From Paenibacillus senegalimassiliensis (GTDB taxonomy: Bacteria > Bacillota > Bacilli > Paenibacillales > Paenibacillaceae): 64,000 nucleotides of DNA. Within the stretch, counting starts at the first letter, position 1. The number at the start of each line of letters is the position of its first letter. This document shows, one piece after another, positions 8,396-17,244 of the stretch. Below the pieces are notes generated by a model that was given only the letters and a program-made list of their open reading frames with translations, was not told where the DNA came from and did no database searches. Location: the NCBI RefSeq assembly GCF_001486585.1, contig NZ_LN909046.1, positions 1,736,001-1,800,000 on the forward strand, read 5' to 3'. The position numbers and the translations under genes were made by a program.

Positions 8396-10048
8396 CTATA
8401 TGCGCAGTTCTTTTCCAGCCTCTGCAAAGAGAAACCGCAGCATGGGACTTATCAGCGGATGCAGCACGGACACATGCCCTTCCCCCGCAAATTCGCTCCA
8501 TACCAGCCTACTGAAGGCTTGATCGCGGTAAGGAAGCAGCGCCCGGTAATACTCCTGGGCCGATTCATAGATTTTATCGTCCTTTGTCCCCACCATAATC
8601 ATAAGCTCAGGCGCCTGTTCCAGAGAATCCTTTCGCTGCTCCCATTCCGGGAGTCGGCGGAACAGCAGGCGGTCATCCCACCAAAGTGACGGGCTGCCTG
8701 CGATGTAAGAGCGGAACATGTGGGGGCGCGTCATCAGGGTATGGAGCGTGAAATATCCCCCAAGGGAGTGGCCAAACAACGACTGCCGCGAGCGATCAAT
8801 GGGCAAGCGCTGACCAATCAGAGGCATTAACTCTTGCTCGATAAAATCAAGAAACAGCTCCGCTCCCCCATTCACCGGCCAAGCAGAACCATCCGGGCGA
8901 AGCCCGTCCCGCTTGGCGAGCGTGGTCAGATCGTAGAAGCGCCGCTCGGCCACAAATGGCCCCTCCGAGGGATAACCGATCCCCACAATTACGCCAGGCG
9001 GCAATCCTAGGGGATGTCGGGTAACCAGCCGCATCGCCTCGGCCAAGGAACCAAAATAAGCGTTGCCATCCACGGCATACAATATCGGATAACCCTCAGG
9101 CGGAGCGGGCTTCAACGGCACATGGATGAAGATGCGATAGGATAGCCCGGTAATGCCTGACACCAAATCTATCTGCTCGGTGCCTGGCACAGCATAAGGG
9201 ACTCGCGCAGCACCTTCGGTGGGTACCAAGCCAGGTATGGCTTCCTGAAGCTGAAGCACATTCGCGAAGGACGTTCCTAAACCACTCTGCGCATATCGAT
9301 CCCGATCTGTGTGAGGAAATAACCAAGCCAAGGCTTCAGGAAATTGCTTGGCCATAAAGATGAAGTCATGCGTACCGCCATCCACAATCTCCAGCTTCAG
9401 CGACTGCGGATGTATCCCGCGAGCACGCCACTCGCGGCATAACGCCAGCGTATTCGGAATCATCTCGCGCTGACGGTTCACCTTGCTCTGTCCCTCCCGA
9501 TTCCCCACGGAGACATAAAAGGTCTGTTCCTTCGGCGGAACAGGCCACTGCGCAAGCTGCGCCAGTGCCCCTTCATACCAGAGAGAGGCGGATAAGAGAC
9601 CGAACCGACCAAAGGCATCTGGCCGGAAATAAGCACCGAATAAAGAGATTAGTCCTCCGAGCGAGCCGCCGATAAGCCCGCTATGAGCAGGCTCCGGCTT
9701 TGTGCGATAGACCGAATCGATCCAGGGCTTGATTGCATCGGCCAGTTCATCCACATAAGCCCGCCCTGCTCCCCCGAATACCGGGCGCCCCTCCGTCACT
9801 GCATCCGTCGGCCAAGGCGTATACTCGTCGTTGCGGCAAGCGGAATGAACGCCTATGACAATTACCTCTTCGACCTTCTCTTCACAGAAGAGCCGCTCCA
9901 TATAGCGGAAGCAGGCCCCCATCAGCTTGCCTCCGTCATGCACATACACCGTAGGATAAGATCGCTCCGATATCGCATAGGTCGGAGGAAGATAAATGGT
10001 TAGCTTGCGGCCCTCCCACTCTCTTTCTTCTATATAAGATTGCACATT
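8396..10048 (-). CDS. Tandem esterase, Fes/BesA-type siderophore hydrolase
   Basis: Two complete alpha/beta-hydrolase esterase domains in one chain of 550 residues. Domain one has nucleophile elbow GGSLGG (Ser about 129) and the GGTHDF histidine (about 227). Domain two has GHSLGG (Ser about 428) and GEGHVS (His about 525). The family hydrolyses the trilactone backbone of catecholate siderophores after uptake, or acts as a simple esterase; single-domain members are about 250-300 residues. No signal peptide, so cytosolic. GTG 10048 is chosen for its perfect AAGGAGG; ATG 10081 overlapping the permease stop is the alternative. It is last in the feu-like operon. Fusion of two apparently active copies is unusual. 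Confidence 0.85.
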   Translation of the reverse strand, partial: NVQSYIEEREWEGRKLTIYLPPTYAISERSYPTVYVHDGGKLMGACFRYMERLFCEEKVEEVIVIGVHSACRNDEYTPWPTDAVTEGRPVFGGAGRAYVDELADAIKPWIDSVYRTKPEPAHSGLIGGSLGGLISLFGAYFRPDAFGRFGLLSASLWYEGALAQLAQWPVPPKEQTFYVSVGNREGQSKVNRQREMIPNTLALCREWRARGIHPQSLKLEIVDGGTHDFIFMAKQFPEALAWLFPHTDRDRYAQSGLGTSFANVLQLQEAIPGLVPTEGAARVPYAVPGTEQIDLVSGITGLSYRIFIHVPLKPAPPEGYPILYAVDGNAYFGSLAEAMRLVTRHPLGLPPGVIVGIGYPSEGPFVAERRFYDLTTLAKRDGLRPDGSAWPVNGGAELFLDFIEQELMPLIGQRLPIDRSRQSLFGHSLGGYFTLHTLMTRPHMFRSYIAGSPSLWWDDRLLFRRLPEWEQRKDSLEQAPELMIMVGTKDDKIYESAQEYYRALLPYRDQAFSRLVWSEFAGEGHVSVLHPLISPMLRFLFAEAGKELRI

Positions 10049-10077
10049 CACGCGTGTCTCCTCCTTTTCATTGAAGT

Positions 10078-11103
10078 TCATGCTCTACCTCTTCCCGGCT
10101 TGCTTCCCTGAATCAACAGATAGACGAAGTAGGGAGCGCCAATCACGGAAATAACCACACCTACGGGAAGCTGGGCGGGCAGGAAGAACGTTCGACCGAT
10201 AAAATCACCCGCAAGCACCAGTACCATACCCAGTAGGCCAGCAAGCGGAAGAGCGAGACGGTTATGGATGCCCACCAGGCGATAGGCAATATGTGGCGCA
10301 ATCAGCCCCACAAATCCAATCGTTCCCGCGACCGCTACCGTCGCCGCAGTCAGACCCACGCTCATCCCAAGCAGGATGTTGCGCGTCTGCTTCAGCCCCA
10401 TCCCCAGGCCCACCAGACTGTCATCATTCAGACGAAGCAGGTCCAGCCGCCGGGATTGCCCCCATAGTAAGGGCGCCAACACCAGCAGCCAAGGCAAAAT
10501 GGTTTGAATATACAGCCAATTGGCTGTATTCAAATTACCGGAAAGCCACATCGCCGCTCTCTCAAAATCCTGTGGGTTCATCTTGAGCGAAACGTACATC
10601 GTCATCGCCCCAAATCCCAAATTCACAGCAATCCCTACTAAAATCAGCCTGCGTGGATCAAAGCTCCCCCGATTCTGAGCCAGCAGGTAAATCAAGCTCA
10701 TCGAGAGCATCCCTCCGATGATCCCGAACAACGGCATGGCCATGACCGCCAGATTTCCCGTTAACGAAATTATCCCCTGGAAGGAGAACATGAACAACAC
10801 GACGAACAAACTGGCCCCGCTATGGATACCCAAAATGCCGGGATCAGCCAGCGGATTGCGGGTCAAGCTCTGAACGGCTGCCCCCGACAGCCCAAGAGCG
10901 AATCCGACCATCGCCCCCAGCACGATACGAGGTAAGCGGAATTGGAACACGACCAATTCAAAATCACTATTTTGACTTATTCCAAGTAAGGTCTTCAGCA
11001 CCTCAGGCACGCTGACATCGAGTTCACCATTCGTCATTCCCAGGTAAATCAGCAATGCAGCCAACAATAAAGCAACTAAATAAGGAAGCCCGCGCCGACT
11101 CAT
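10078..11103 (-). CDS. FecCD-family iron-siderophore ABC permease (second subunit)
   Basis: A 341-residue multi-helix permease. The typical FecCD blocks are RLPRIVLGAMVGFALGLSGA, ADPGILGIHSGAS, AGTIGFVGLIAPHIAYRLVG and LPVGVVISVIGAPYFVYLL. FecCD permeases form dimers that move iron-siderophore complexes across the membrane using an ATPase. Its start overlaps the end of the upstream permease by four bases (ATGA), so the two are translationally coupled and presumably heterodimerise. It corresponds in position to feuC of Bacillus. Confidence 0.93.
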   Translation of the reverse strand: MSRRGLPYLVALLLAALLIYLGMTNGELDVSVPEVLKTLLGISQNSDFELVVFQFRLPRIVLGAMVGFALGLSGAAVQSLTRNPLADPGILGIHSGASLFVVLFMFSFQGIISLTGNLAVMAMPLFGIIGGMLSMSLIYLLAQNRGSFDPRRLILVGIAVNLGFGAMTMYVSLKMNPQDFERAAMWLSGNLNTANWLYIQTILPWLLVLAPLLWGQSRRLDLLRLNDDSLVGLGMGLKQTRNILLGMSVGLTAATVAVAGTIGFVGLIAPHIAYRLVGIHNRLALPLAGLLGMVLVLAGDFIGRTFFLPAQLPVGVVISVIGAPYFVYLLIQGSKPGRGRA

Positions 11104-12110
11104 AGCCTTCCCCCCTTTCTCTTGATTAGATAGAGGAAGAACGGTACCCCGAAGAGAGCGGTCACCACACCAATCGGGGTTTCAAATGGGGCATTCAGGA
11201 ACCGGGACAGAATATCGCAGAAGGCCAGGAACAAACCGCCCAGTACCGCCGACAGCGGCAAGACCAGACGGGTGCTGCGGACCGCCAGCCTGCGGGCGAT
11301 ATGCGGAATAACAAGACCGATGAATGCGATCTTCCCGGCAATGGCTACCGTAATGCCGGACAGCAACGTAACGCCAATCATGGCCAGTATCTTCACCAGT
11401 CTGGTGCGTACGCCCAATCCCTCGGCCTGCTCCTCGCCAAGGGAGAGCAGCGTAATGGAGCGGGACAGACCAAATACCAGCAGGCCACCGACAAGCACGA
11501 ACGGCAGAGACAACTTGATAAGCTCCGGGTCTAGCTGATAGAGACGTGCGTTGTACCAGAAGCTGATTTTCTGAGGAATATGATAGTAAAGTGCCAAAGC
11601 ATCCGCCGTTCCGTTCAGAAACATCCCGACCAGCGTGCCCAGAATCGCCAGGGTCACCGGGTCACCTCTCCCCGGCAACATTCGCAGCAGACCGAATACG
11701 AGAGCCGCCCCCAAGGCCGAGCCGATGAGCGAGAAGCCGATCAGTCCCATGCCGCCTCCACTTGAGGGGAGGAAGATCATGGCCAGTGTGACGGCAAATA
11801 CCGAGCCGTCCAGTACGCCCATCAACGAAGGAGAAGCCAGGTCATTGCGGGTAATGCTCTGCATTACCACGCCGGACAGGGCCAGACAAGCTCCGATGAG
11901 CAGTGCGCCAAATACCCGGGGAAGCCGAGAGTGGCGGATCACCTGATGATCGACATTTCCCTCATCGAACTGAACGATGGCATGCCAAACATCGATGGGC
12001 TGAATAGACTTGGCTCCGTACAGAACGGAGACTACAACGAGCAATAGAGCGATTGCCGGTGCCAATCCGAGGATTAACACCGGCAATCGATTATTTGATA
12101 TGCGCATCAA
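11100..12110 (-). CDS. FecCD-family iron-siderophore ABC permease (first subunit)
   Basis: A 336-residue permease with the same family blocks: RLPRVFGALLIGACLALSGV, ASPSLMGVLDGS, AGKIAFIGLVIPHIARRLA and ETPIGVVTALFGVPFFLYL. About ten hydrophobic helices are visible. It lies 18 bp after the binding-lipoprotein gene and overlaps the partner permease by four bases. Position and family match feuB. No ATP-binding subunit is encoded anywhere in the window, so an ATPase from elsewhere must serve, as the separately encoded YusV/FeuV does in Bacillus. Confidence 0.93.
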   Translation of the reverse strand: MMRISNNRLPVLILGLAPAIALLLVVVSVLYGAKSIQPIDVWHAIVQFDEGNVDHQVIRHSRLPRVFGALLIGACLALSGVVMQSITRNDLASPSLMGVLDGSVFAVTLAMIFLPSSGGGMGLIGFSLIGSALGAALVFGLLRMLPGRGDPVTLAILGTLVGMFLNGTADALALYYHIPQKISFWYNARLYQLDPELIKLSLPFVLVGGLLVFGLSRSITLLSLGEEQAEGLGVRTRLVKILAMIGVTLLSGITVAIAGKIAFIGLVIPHIARRLAVRSTRLVLPLSAVLGGLFLAFCDILSRFLNAPFETPIGVVTALFGVPFFLYLIKRKGGRL

Positions 12111-12128
12111 TGAACCACCTATCTCACC

Positions 12129-13139
12129 TTACTCCAGGTTAGCGAGGAATGCCTTGAGGAGTTGAACCTTGCTGTAGGCGGTTCCTCCTTGAGCTAGCGG
12201 GTCGACTACATTGACATGCAATTGGTCATTCTTCACCGCTTCAATGCTGGAGAAGATCGGATTCGCCTTCAACTTGTCCAGCGCGTCCGTGGCATTGGCA
12301 TTTTCATCCTCAGAGAATTGAATATAGAGCACGTCCGGATTCATCTCGGCCAGCTTCTCCACGGAGATCGTCGCCTGCTTCTCGGCGGCAGCAATCTCGG
12401 CCGGAGGCGTAATGCCCAGATCGGTATAGAGAATCGGATTGAAGAACAAGTCCGGTCCGTAAATGGCGAGCTCTCCACCACGAATCCGGATAATGGCCAC
12501 GCTCTTATCCTTCATCGAAGCCTCTACCTTCGCTTTACCGGTCTCCAGGTCTTGCTTGTACTGCTCAATAATCTGGCCAGCTTCGCTCTCCTTGCCGGAC
12601 AACTCGCCAAGCAGTGTCAGATTAGCTTCCCAGTTCGTTGAGACATGGGAATATGGAATCGTAACAGCAATTTGCTCCAGCTTCTGCACAACCGCCTCAT
12701 CAAACTTCGACGTTCCGAGAATAACATCGGGCTTGAGTGAAAGTATTTTCTCGAAGTTAGGCTCCGTCTTTTCTCCGATAGATTCCGCCTTGTCCGCAAT
12801 CGAGGCGTATAGCGGCGGGAACTCGCCGGAGAAGGAGACCATGCCGACAGGATGGACATCAAGCAAGACAGCATCCTCCATAGCTTCAAGGGCTCCCGTA
12901 ATGACGATGCGCTCGGCGTTGGCAGGAATTACATACTCCTTGTCCAGATATTTTATCGTCTTAGTGGCTGTGGAATCTTCGACAGCATTCGTTCCTGCAT
13001 TGCCCGTATCCGCTTGTGCAGCAGAAGACGTATCCCCGCCTGTATTTGCGGATGTGTCGGCTGGTGCATTATTGGCACCACATCCTACTGTAAGTACGAG
13101 TAGAACCGTTAACATAAAGCTGGCTATTTTGCGTTTCAT
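12129..13139 (-). CDS. Iron-siderophore substrate-binding lipoprotein, FeuA-like
   Basis: A 336-residue class III (cluster A-II) binding protein. The signal MKRKIASFMLTVLLVLTVGC ends in a lipobox with Cys at about 20, then a Ser/Thr/Ala-rich linker to about residue 55. Two lobes follow, joined by a long helix: NAERIVITGALEAMEDAVLL, LKPDVILGTSKFDEAVVQKL and AEMNPDVLYIQFSEDENA. It captures the ferric siderophore outside the cell for the FecCD permeases. It is the first gene after the Fur box at 13169-13187 and is transcribed with both permeases and the esterase. Confidence 0.92.
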   Translation of the reverse strand: MKRKIASFMLTVLLVLTVGCGANNAPADTSANTGGDTSSAAQADTGNAGTNAVEDSTATKTIKYLDKEYVIPANAERIVITGALEAMEDAVLLDVHPVGMVSFSGEFPPLYASIADKAESIGEKTEPNFEKILSLKPDVILGTSKFDEAVVQKLEQIAVTIPYSHVSTNWEANLTLLGELSGKESEAGQIIEQYKQDLETGKAKVEASMKDKSVAIIRIRGGELAIYGPDLFFNPILYTDLGITPPAEIAAAEKQATISVEKLAEMNPDVLYIQFSEDENANATDALDKLKANPIFSSIEAVKNDQLHVNVVDPLAQGGTAYSKVQLLKAFLANLE

Positions 13140-13168
13140 TTCTCTTTCGAGCCCCTTCCAATCTTTTA

Positions 13169-13187
13169 ATTGATAATGTTTCTCAAT
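13169..13187 (-). promoter_or_regulatory. Fur box upstream of the feu-like operon
   Basis: ATTGATAATGTTTCTCAAT matches 17 of 19 positions of the Bacillus Fur box ATTGATAATGATTATCAAT and sits inside a longer TAATTGA/TCAATTA inverted repeat. It is about 30 bp upstream of the lipoprotein start, consistent with iron repression. Confidence 0.85.
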
Positions 13188-13266
13188 TACTATGATAGAA
13201 AGATCGACCGTCCGGGGCCATAGACAAATTTCCTCTCAGGCATGGATATTTTGCGAATTCAACTTT

Positions 13267-14943
13267 TCAGGAACCAGAGAAACCATTCATTGACGCACAA
13301 TAAGTATCAAATAATTGAATGAGATTGTCCCGTATGCGATCCAGCGCGATCGGTGAATATTCTCTCCAGGGACTTGAGGACAACAGATGAACCCGGTTGG
13401 AGCGGACAGCGGGCAGCGCTTGCCACTCTGGACTACGGCGCAGCTTCTTCCACTCCATCAGCGTTCGGGTATCCTGGCGCACCAGAATGAAGAGATGCTC
13501 TTCCTCCGCTGCTTCCAATTGCCGCAAGGTGACCCGTGCTTCCTCGTCTCCATCCTCTGGAGCCAGAGGCGATCGCTCGAAGCCTAGCTGACCATAGACA
13601 AAGTCCAAGGTGCCTGGTGAGCCAAGACTAAACAAACCTTCCGCTGTCATTCTGGCAAATACAGCCGCTGGGGCCTGTCCTCCTGCTGCTTCAACAATAT
13701 GCGCTTTGGCATGAGCGGCGCGTTCCTCGAACTCTTTGATCCACCGCTTCGCTCTCTCTTCTACTCCAAGCACCTCGGCCAGCCCGCATAACCCGGCTCT
13801 CCAGCTATCCTTGGCTTCCTCTGGAAGAATGAACGCCGGGGCCAGATACTCCAATTGCTCCCGCTCCTCAGGTGTAAGATCGGCTGGACACACAATCAAA
13901 CTTGGCTCGGCTTCTCTTAAGCGCAACAGATTAGGATCGCCGGGAAGCCCGGAACGCCAGCCTTCCAGCGGGTAAGGGATATCTGTCCCGTATCGCTCCA
14001 GGTAATAACCGGACCACTTCGGATGCAGGGGGGCTGCCTGGGGAATGATGTCTAGCGCAAGTAAATAGCCAATTCCCGCCGGGCCGCCATATACTGCGCT
14101 ACGATCTTTGCGCTCCAATACATACTGCGACGGAGACAATCCGTAGACACGCTTGAATAGACGGCTGAAGTAAAATTCGTCATCGTAGCCAACAGCATGA
14201 GCCACATCCTTTAGCTTCTGGGAAGGTCGCAGCATAATGCGAATCGCTTGATGTAGTCGGGTCCGGGTCAAATAATCATGTGGGCTTGTCCCGTAGCGCT
14301 TACGAAAAAGTGTGGCAAAGCGTCTGGGAGCCATACCAGCGATAGCGGCAAGCCCATCCGTGGTCAATGGCTCATCCAGATGCTCTTCAATATATTTCTT
14401 CGCACCTTCAACAGGATCGGTATGTCCCTTCCATGGCTTCCATTGGCCTTCAATTACCTCAAGCATGAACTCCATCATCTCGATTTGTGCACGACAGCGA
14501 CTAACCGGGTCCTCGCAACCCAACAGACTGCAGATAGAGCGGCAACGTTCAAGGGACTTGGTAGCTTGAGGCAGCCAAATTTCTTCCGGCAACGGAAATA
14601 GCTCATGTCCGCCAACCGGCTCAAGATGGCCCTTGGCAGTTACGGAGGGACGGTATATGCCGATTCTAAGCACGGCAACAGAAGCCGATTCTCCATCGGA
14701 GTTCAGGGAGATTGTCTCCCCTGGCTTGCATACATACAGCATGCCAGACTTGAGCTGGCAACTGCCCTGTCCCCGTTCCAGTTGACATGATCCTTCGGCA
14801 AGGAGCAGGAAGGTCGGATGGATCACCATCTCCTGGGTGAAGCCCTCCCCGTCATCTGGCCCGCTTCGTTGAAGCTCGGCATCGTAAAGGCGAAAGGTTA
14901 ACCTGCTGATATCTTGTGAGTAGGATTCTAAGTGTATAGCCAA
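13267..14943 (-). CDS. AraC regulator fused to siderophore-binding domain, Btr-like
   Basis: A 558-residue chimera matching Bacillus Btr. An N-terminal ligand-binding-like region (1-170) is followed by two AraC helix-turn-helices (about 185-285: DGLAAIAGMAPRRFATLFRK and LKDVAHAVGYDDEFYFSRLF). A periplasmic-binding-type domain (about 290-555) resembles FeuA but without a signal peptide, so it acts inside the cell. Btr binds incoming siderophore and activates the uptake operon. TTG start with GGAGGGAG upstream. It lies upstream of and parallel to the lipoprotein gene, separated by 127 bp that contain the Fur box. The gene order btr, feuA, feuB, feuC, esterase is the same as in Bacillus. Confidence 0.9.
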   Translation of the reverse strand: MAIHLESYSQDISRLTFRLYDAELQRSGPDDGEGFTQEMVIHPTFLLLAEGSCQLERGQGSCQLKSGMLYVCKPGETISLNSDGESASVAVLRIGIYRPSVTAKGHLEPVGGHELFPLPEEIWLPQATKSLERCRSICSLLGCEDPVSRCRAQIEMMEFMLEVIEGQWKPWKGHTDPVEGAKKYIEEHLDEPLTTDGLAAIAGMAPRRFATLFRKRYGTSPHDYLTRTRLHQAIRIMLRPSQKLKDVAHAVGYDDEFYFSRLFKRVYGLSPSQYVLERKDRSAVYGGPAGIGYLLALDIIPQAAPLHPKWSGYYLERYGTDIPYPLEGWRSGLPGDPNLLRLREAEPSLIVCPADLTPEEREQLEYLAPAFILPEEAKDSWRAGLCGLAEVLGVEERAKRWIKEFEERAAHAKAHIVEAAGGQAPAAVFARMTAEGLFSLGSPGTLDFVYGQLGFERSPLAPEDGDEEARVTLRQLEAAEEEHLFILVRQDTRTLMEWKKLRRSPEWQALPAVRSNRVHLLSSSPWREYSPIALDRIRDNLIQLFDTYCASMNGFSGS

Positions 14944-15369
14944 GGTCTTCTCTCCCTCCTATATTGTTGATTTGCCTAACTGATATAGTTGAACTTATAT
15001 TTTATGCAAGGAAGCAGACGAGAAAATGTTCTTACGATCGCTGTTGCTCATGGATTTCTCTTATTTAATAAATTCTTATGAGGTAGAAATCCACTCTCAA
15101 AGGCGAACGCTCCGCTTCTTCCAGAATCATTTTCTCTCTTGCTTGTCATGCCTATTCTTTTGGTTCAACTGAATAGAAAATATTAATAGCAGCTAGAGAA
15201 GCATTTATAATTAATAATCAATAATGAATATCATTATCAATTATAACGGAGAGATTCCTTTCTTGGCTATGCATATAAGTTATTACGGCTAAAGTTCAGT
15301 TTCACCAGGCTTAGGCACCTCTCCCCTCGCCGCTTAATATATTGTAAAAAAGCGGAAGGGAGATGAAGC
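14944..15369. other. Intergenic region between Btr-like gene and lipase
   Basis: 426 bp without a supported gene. It holds the second Fur box and presumably both divergent promoters. The lipase ATG has GGAAGGGAGATGA upstream. Nothing else is recognisable. Confidence 0.55.
15223..15241 (-). promoter_or_regulatory. Second Fur-box-like site
   Basis: The 19-mer starting AATGAATATCATTATC matches 15 of 19 positions of the Fur consensus. On the minus strand a TTGATA -35-like element overlaps it, so it may repress the Btr-like gene 280 bp away. Effect on the divergent lipase gene is also possible. Confidence 0.55.
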
Positions 15370-16164
15370 ATGGAACTCAATACTGCTCAAGCACAGCGTG
15401 CTCTATTTCTGGCTGCCGTCTGCCAGCAGACCTACAAGCAATTCTCCAACCTGGACGGATCATTTGTGCTTCCTTACGGATACTCACTATTTGATGTCAT
15501 TGAAGCGGAATCATTGGTTGGCGTATGGGAACGCTTCGGCTTTATTTTACAAACGGATGACGAGATTATCGTTGCTTTTCGCGGCAGCAGCTCAGCCCCC
15601 AACTGGGTAGCTGATGTCATCGCCACTCAGCGGAAGCCCAAATGGAGCAAGAGCCCTTGCCTGACGCATCGCGGCTTCACTAATATATACGATTCCGCCC
15701 GCAAACATATCCACTCCCTGCTCAAGCGCCTGCCAGAGCATAAGAAGCTCTACATTACCGGTCATAGTCTGGGAGCAGCGCTTGCCACCCTATGTGCCTT
15801 CGATATGGCCATGAATACGAACCGGACGCCGATTCTGTTCACATACGCCTCCCCGCGGGTTGGCGACCCTGACTTTATGAAGCTCTTCACCAAGCAAGTG
15901 CCTAACAGCTATCGCATCTCCAACGCTTTCGATGCCGTCACCCATGCCCCGCCGAACGTCTTCAAGCTGCCGAAGCAGGACAAATCCTACTACTACAGCC
16001 ACGTTCCTGCCGATTACCCGCTGCATTTCGCCAGCTTATCTCTGTCCGACAACCACAGCCTGGGCAACTACTTCGGCGAGCTAACCAAGCTGGACCCACT
16101 CTTCGTGCAGCGCCTGGAGCAGGCTAATCCAGGGTTCTGTCCTGTTCCTGAAGCGGTAGTATAA
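15370..16164 (+). CDS. Class 3 lipase family protein
   Basis: A 264-residue alpha/beta hydrolase of the lipase class 3 type. IIVAFRGSSSAPNWVADV carries the oxyanion region, ITGHSLGAALATL gives nucleophile Ser133, and YASPRVGDPDF, AFDAVTHAPP and DNHSLGNYFGEL supply the Asp and His of the triad region. The reaction is carboxyl-ester hydrolysis; the true substrate is unknown. No signal peptide is visible, so it is probably cytosolic or released by another route. Monocistronic, followed by a strong terminator. Confidence 0.9.
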   Translation: MELNTAQAQRALFLAAVCQQTYKQFSNLDGSFVLPYGYSLFDVIEAESLVGVWERFGFILQTDDEIIVAFRGSSSAPNWVADVIATQRKPKWSKSPCLTHRGFTNIYDSARKHIHSLLKRLPEHKKLYITGHSLGAALATLCAFDMAMNTNRTPILFTYASPRVGDPDFMKLFTKQVPNSYRISNAFDAVTHAPPNVFKLPKQDKSYYYSHVPADYPLHFASLSLSDNHSLGNYFGELTKLDPLFVQRLEQANPGFCPVPEAVV

Positions 16165-16190
16165 GCGACAAGTGTACGTAACGTGTAAAT

Positions 16191-16233
16191 AAAGCCTTGA
16201 GTTACGGGGATGATCTCCGTAACTCAAGGCTTT
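16191..16233. terminator. 17-bp perfect stem terminator after lipase
   Basis: AAAGCCTTGAGTTACGG pairs fully with its complement around a 9-nt loop, ending in CTTTG. It separates the lipase from the LysR-type gene. Confidence 0.85.
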
Positions 16234-16308
16234 GATCCGGCTATGCAACTTTGTCTCTGGATATAATCTCGCTTCAGCGATTTTTGTGATTTATCTTATT
16301 TCTTCTAT

Positions 16309-16334
16309 GAAATAGAATAATACTATGCTATTTC
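16309..16334 (+). promoter_or_regulatory. Inverted repeat upstream of LysR-type gene
   Basis: GAAATAG at 16309-16315 and CTATTTC at 16328-16334 flank 12 bp, with a nested ATAG-N7-CTAT. It is placed 44 bp before the start, a usual position for a LysR autoregulatory site. Confidence 0.45.
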
Positions 16335-16377
16335 TACCTATCCATGATTATTTTCGATATCTGAAGGAGAACTCGTA

Positions 16378-17244
16378 ATGGATGAAAAAGACTGGATTAC
16401 GCTACAACTGCTCGCACAAGAAAAAAATATTACCAAGACAGCAGACCGTATGTTTATTTCCCAACCTTCTCTAACCTATCGTCTGCAACAAATTGAGAAG
16501 GAATTCGGAATTACGTTATTATATCGTGGACGGCGAGGCGTGGAATTTACGGAGCAAGGAACACGCTTGGTCGAGTATGCCAAGGAAATGCTAGTTCAAC
16601 TCGCCAATATTAAGGAAGAGCTTAGAAGCATGGAGGGCAAGGTTCAAGGTACGATTCGGCTTGGCGTATCCAGAGCCATCGCCTTGTACAAGCTCCCCGA
16701 TCTACTCAAGCAATTTCTCGAACTCTATCCACTGGTCGACTTTACAGTTAAAGACGGGCTTAATGTGGATCTGATCACCTCCGTCTTCCAACAAGAGGTA
16801 CAAATTGGTATTGTCCGCGGGGATCATCCCTGGTCCGGAGCAAAGCAGGTTATTGATCAGGAGACCATTGGCGTCATATCCAGTCATCCCGTGAAACTTG
16901 ATTCTCTTGTCGAACAGCCAAGAATCACTTACAATACCGACCCTGCTCTGATTATGGTGATTGACAACTGGTGGAAGAGCAACTATTCCAAGCCCCCTCT
17001 TGTCACTATGCATGTGGAGACGATGGAGATTGCCAAGCGTATGGTACAACGAGGATTAGGCTACGCCATTATGCCCTCTATCGTTATGGAGAAGGAAGAG
17101 GAACTCACACAGATTCCTCTGAGGGACGTTAATGGCAAGCCCATCTTATGGACAACCTGGGTGCTGTACAGACAAGAATTCATGGAGCTTGCTACCGTCA
17201 AAGCCTTTGTCGACTTTATCCGGGAACATTATCAATCGACTTAG
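16378..17244 (+). CDS. LysR-family transcriptional regulator
   Basis: A 288-residue LysR protein. The winged HTH is in residues 1-62 (ITKTADRMFISQPSLTYRLQ and then GRRGVEFTEQG), followed by the linker helix and a periplasmic-binding-like co-inducer domain from about 90, with GTIRLGVSRAIALYKLP at its beginning. GAAGGAGA lies before the ATG. The stop overlaps the convergent MFS gene by four bases. The co-inducer cannot be inferred. The convergent MFS transporter is not under its direct divergent control. Confidence 0.92.
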   Translation: MDEKDWITLQLLAQEKNITKTADRMFISQPSLTYRLQQIEKEFGITLLYRGRRGVEFTEQGTRLVEYAKEMLVQLANIKEELRSMEGKVQGTIRLGVSRAIALYKLPDLLKQFLELYPLVDFTVKDGLNVDLITSVFQQEVQIGIVRGDHPWSGAKQVIDQETIGVISSHPVKLDSLVEQPRITYNTDPALIMVIDNWWKSNYSKPPLVTMHVETMEIAKRMVQRGLGYAIMPSIVMEKEEELTQIPLRDVNGKPILWTTWVLYRQEFMELATVKAFVDFIREHYQST

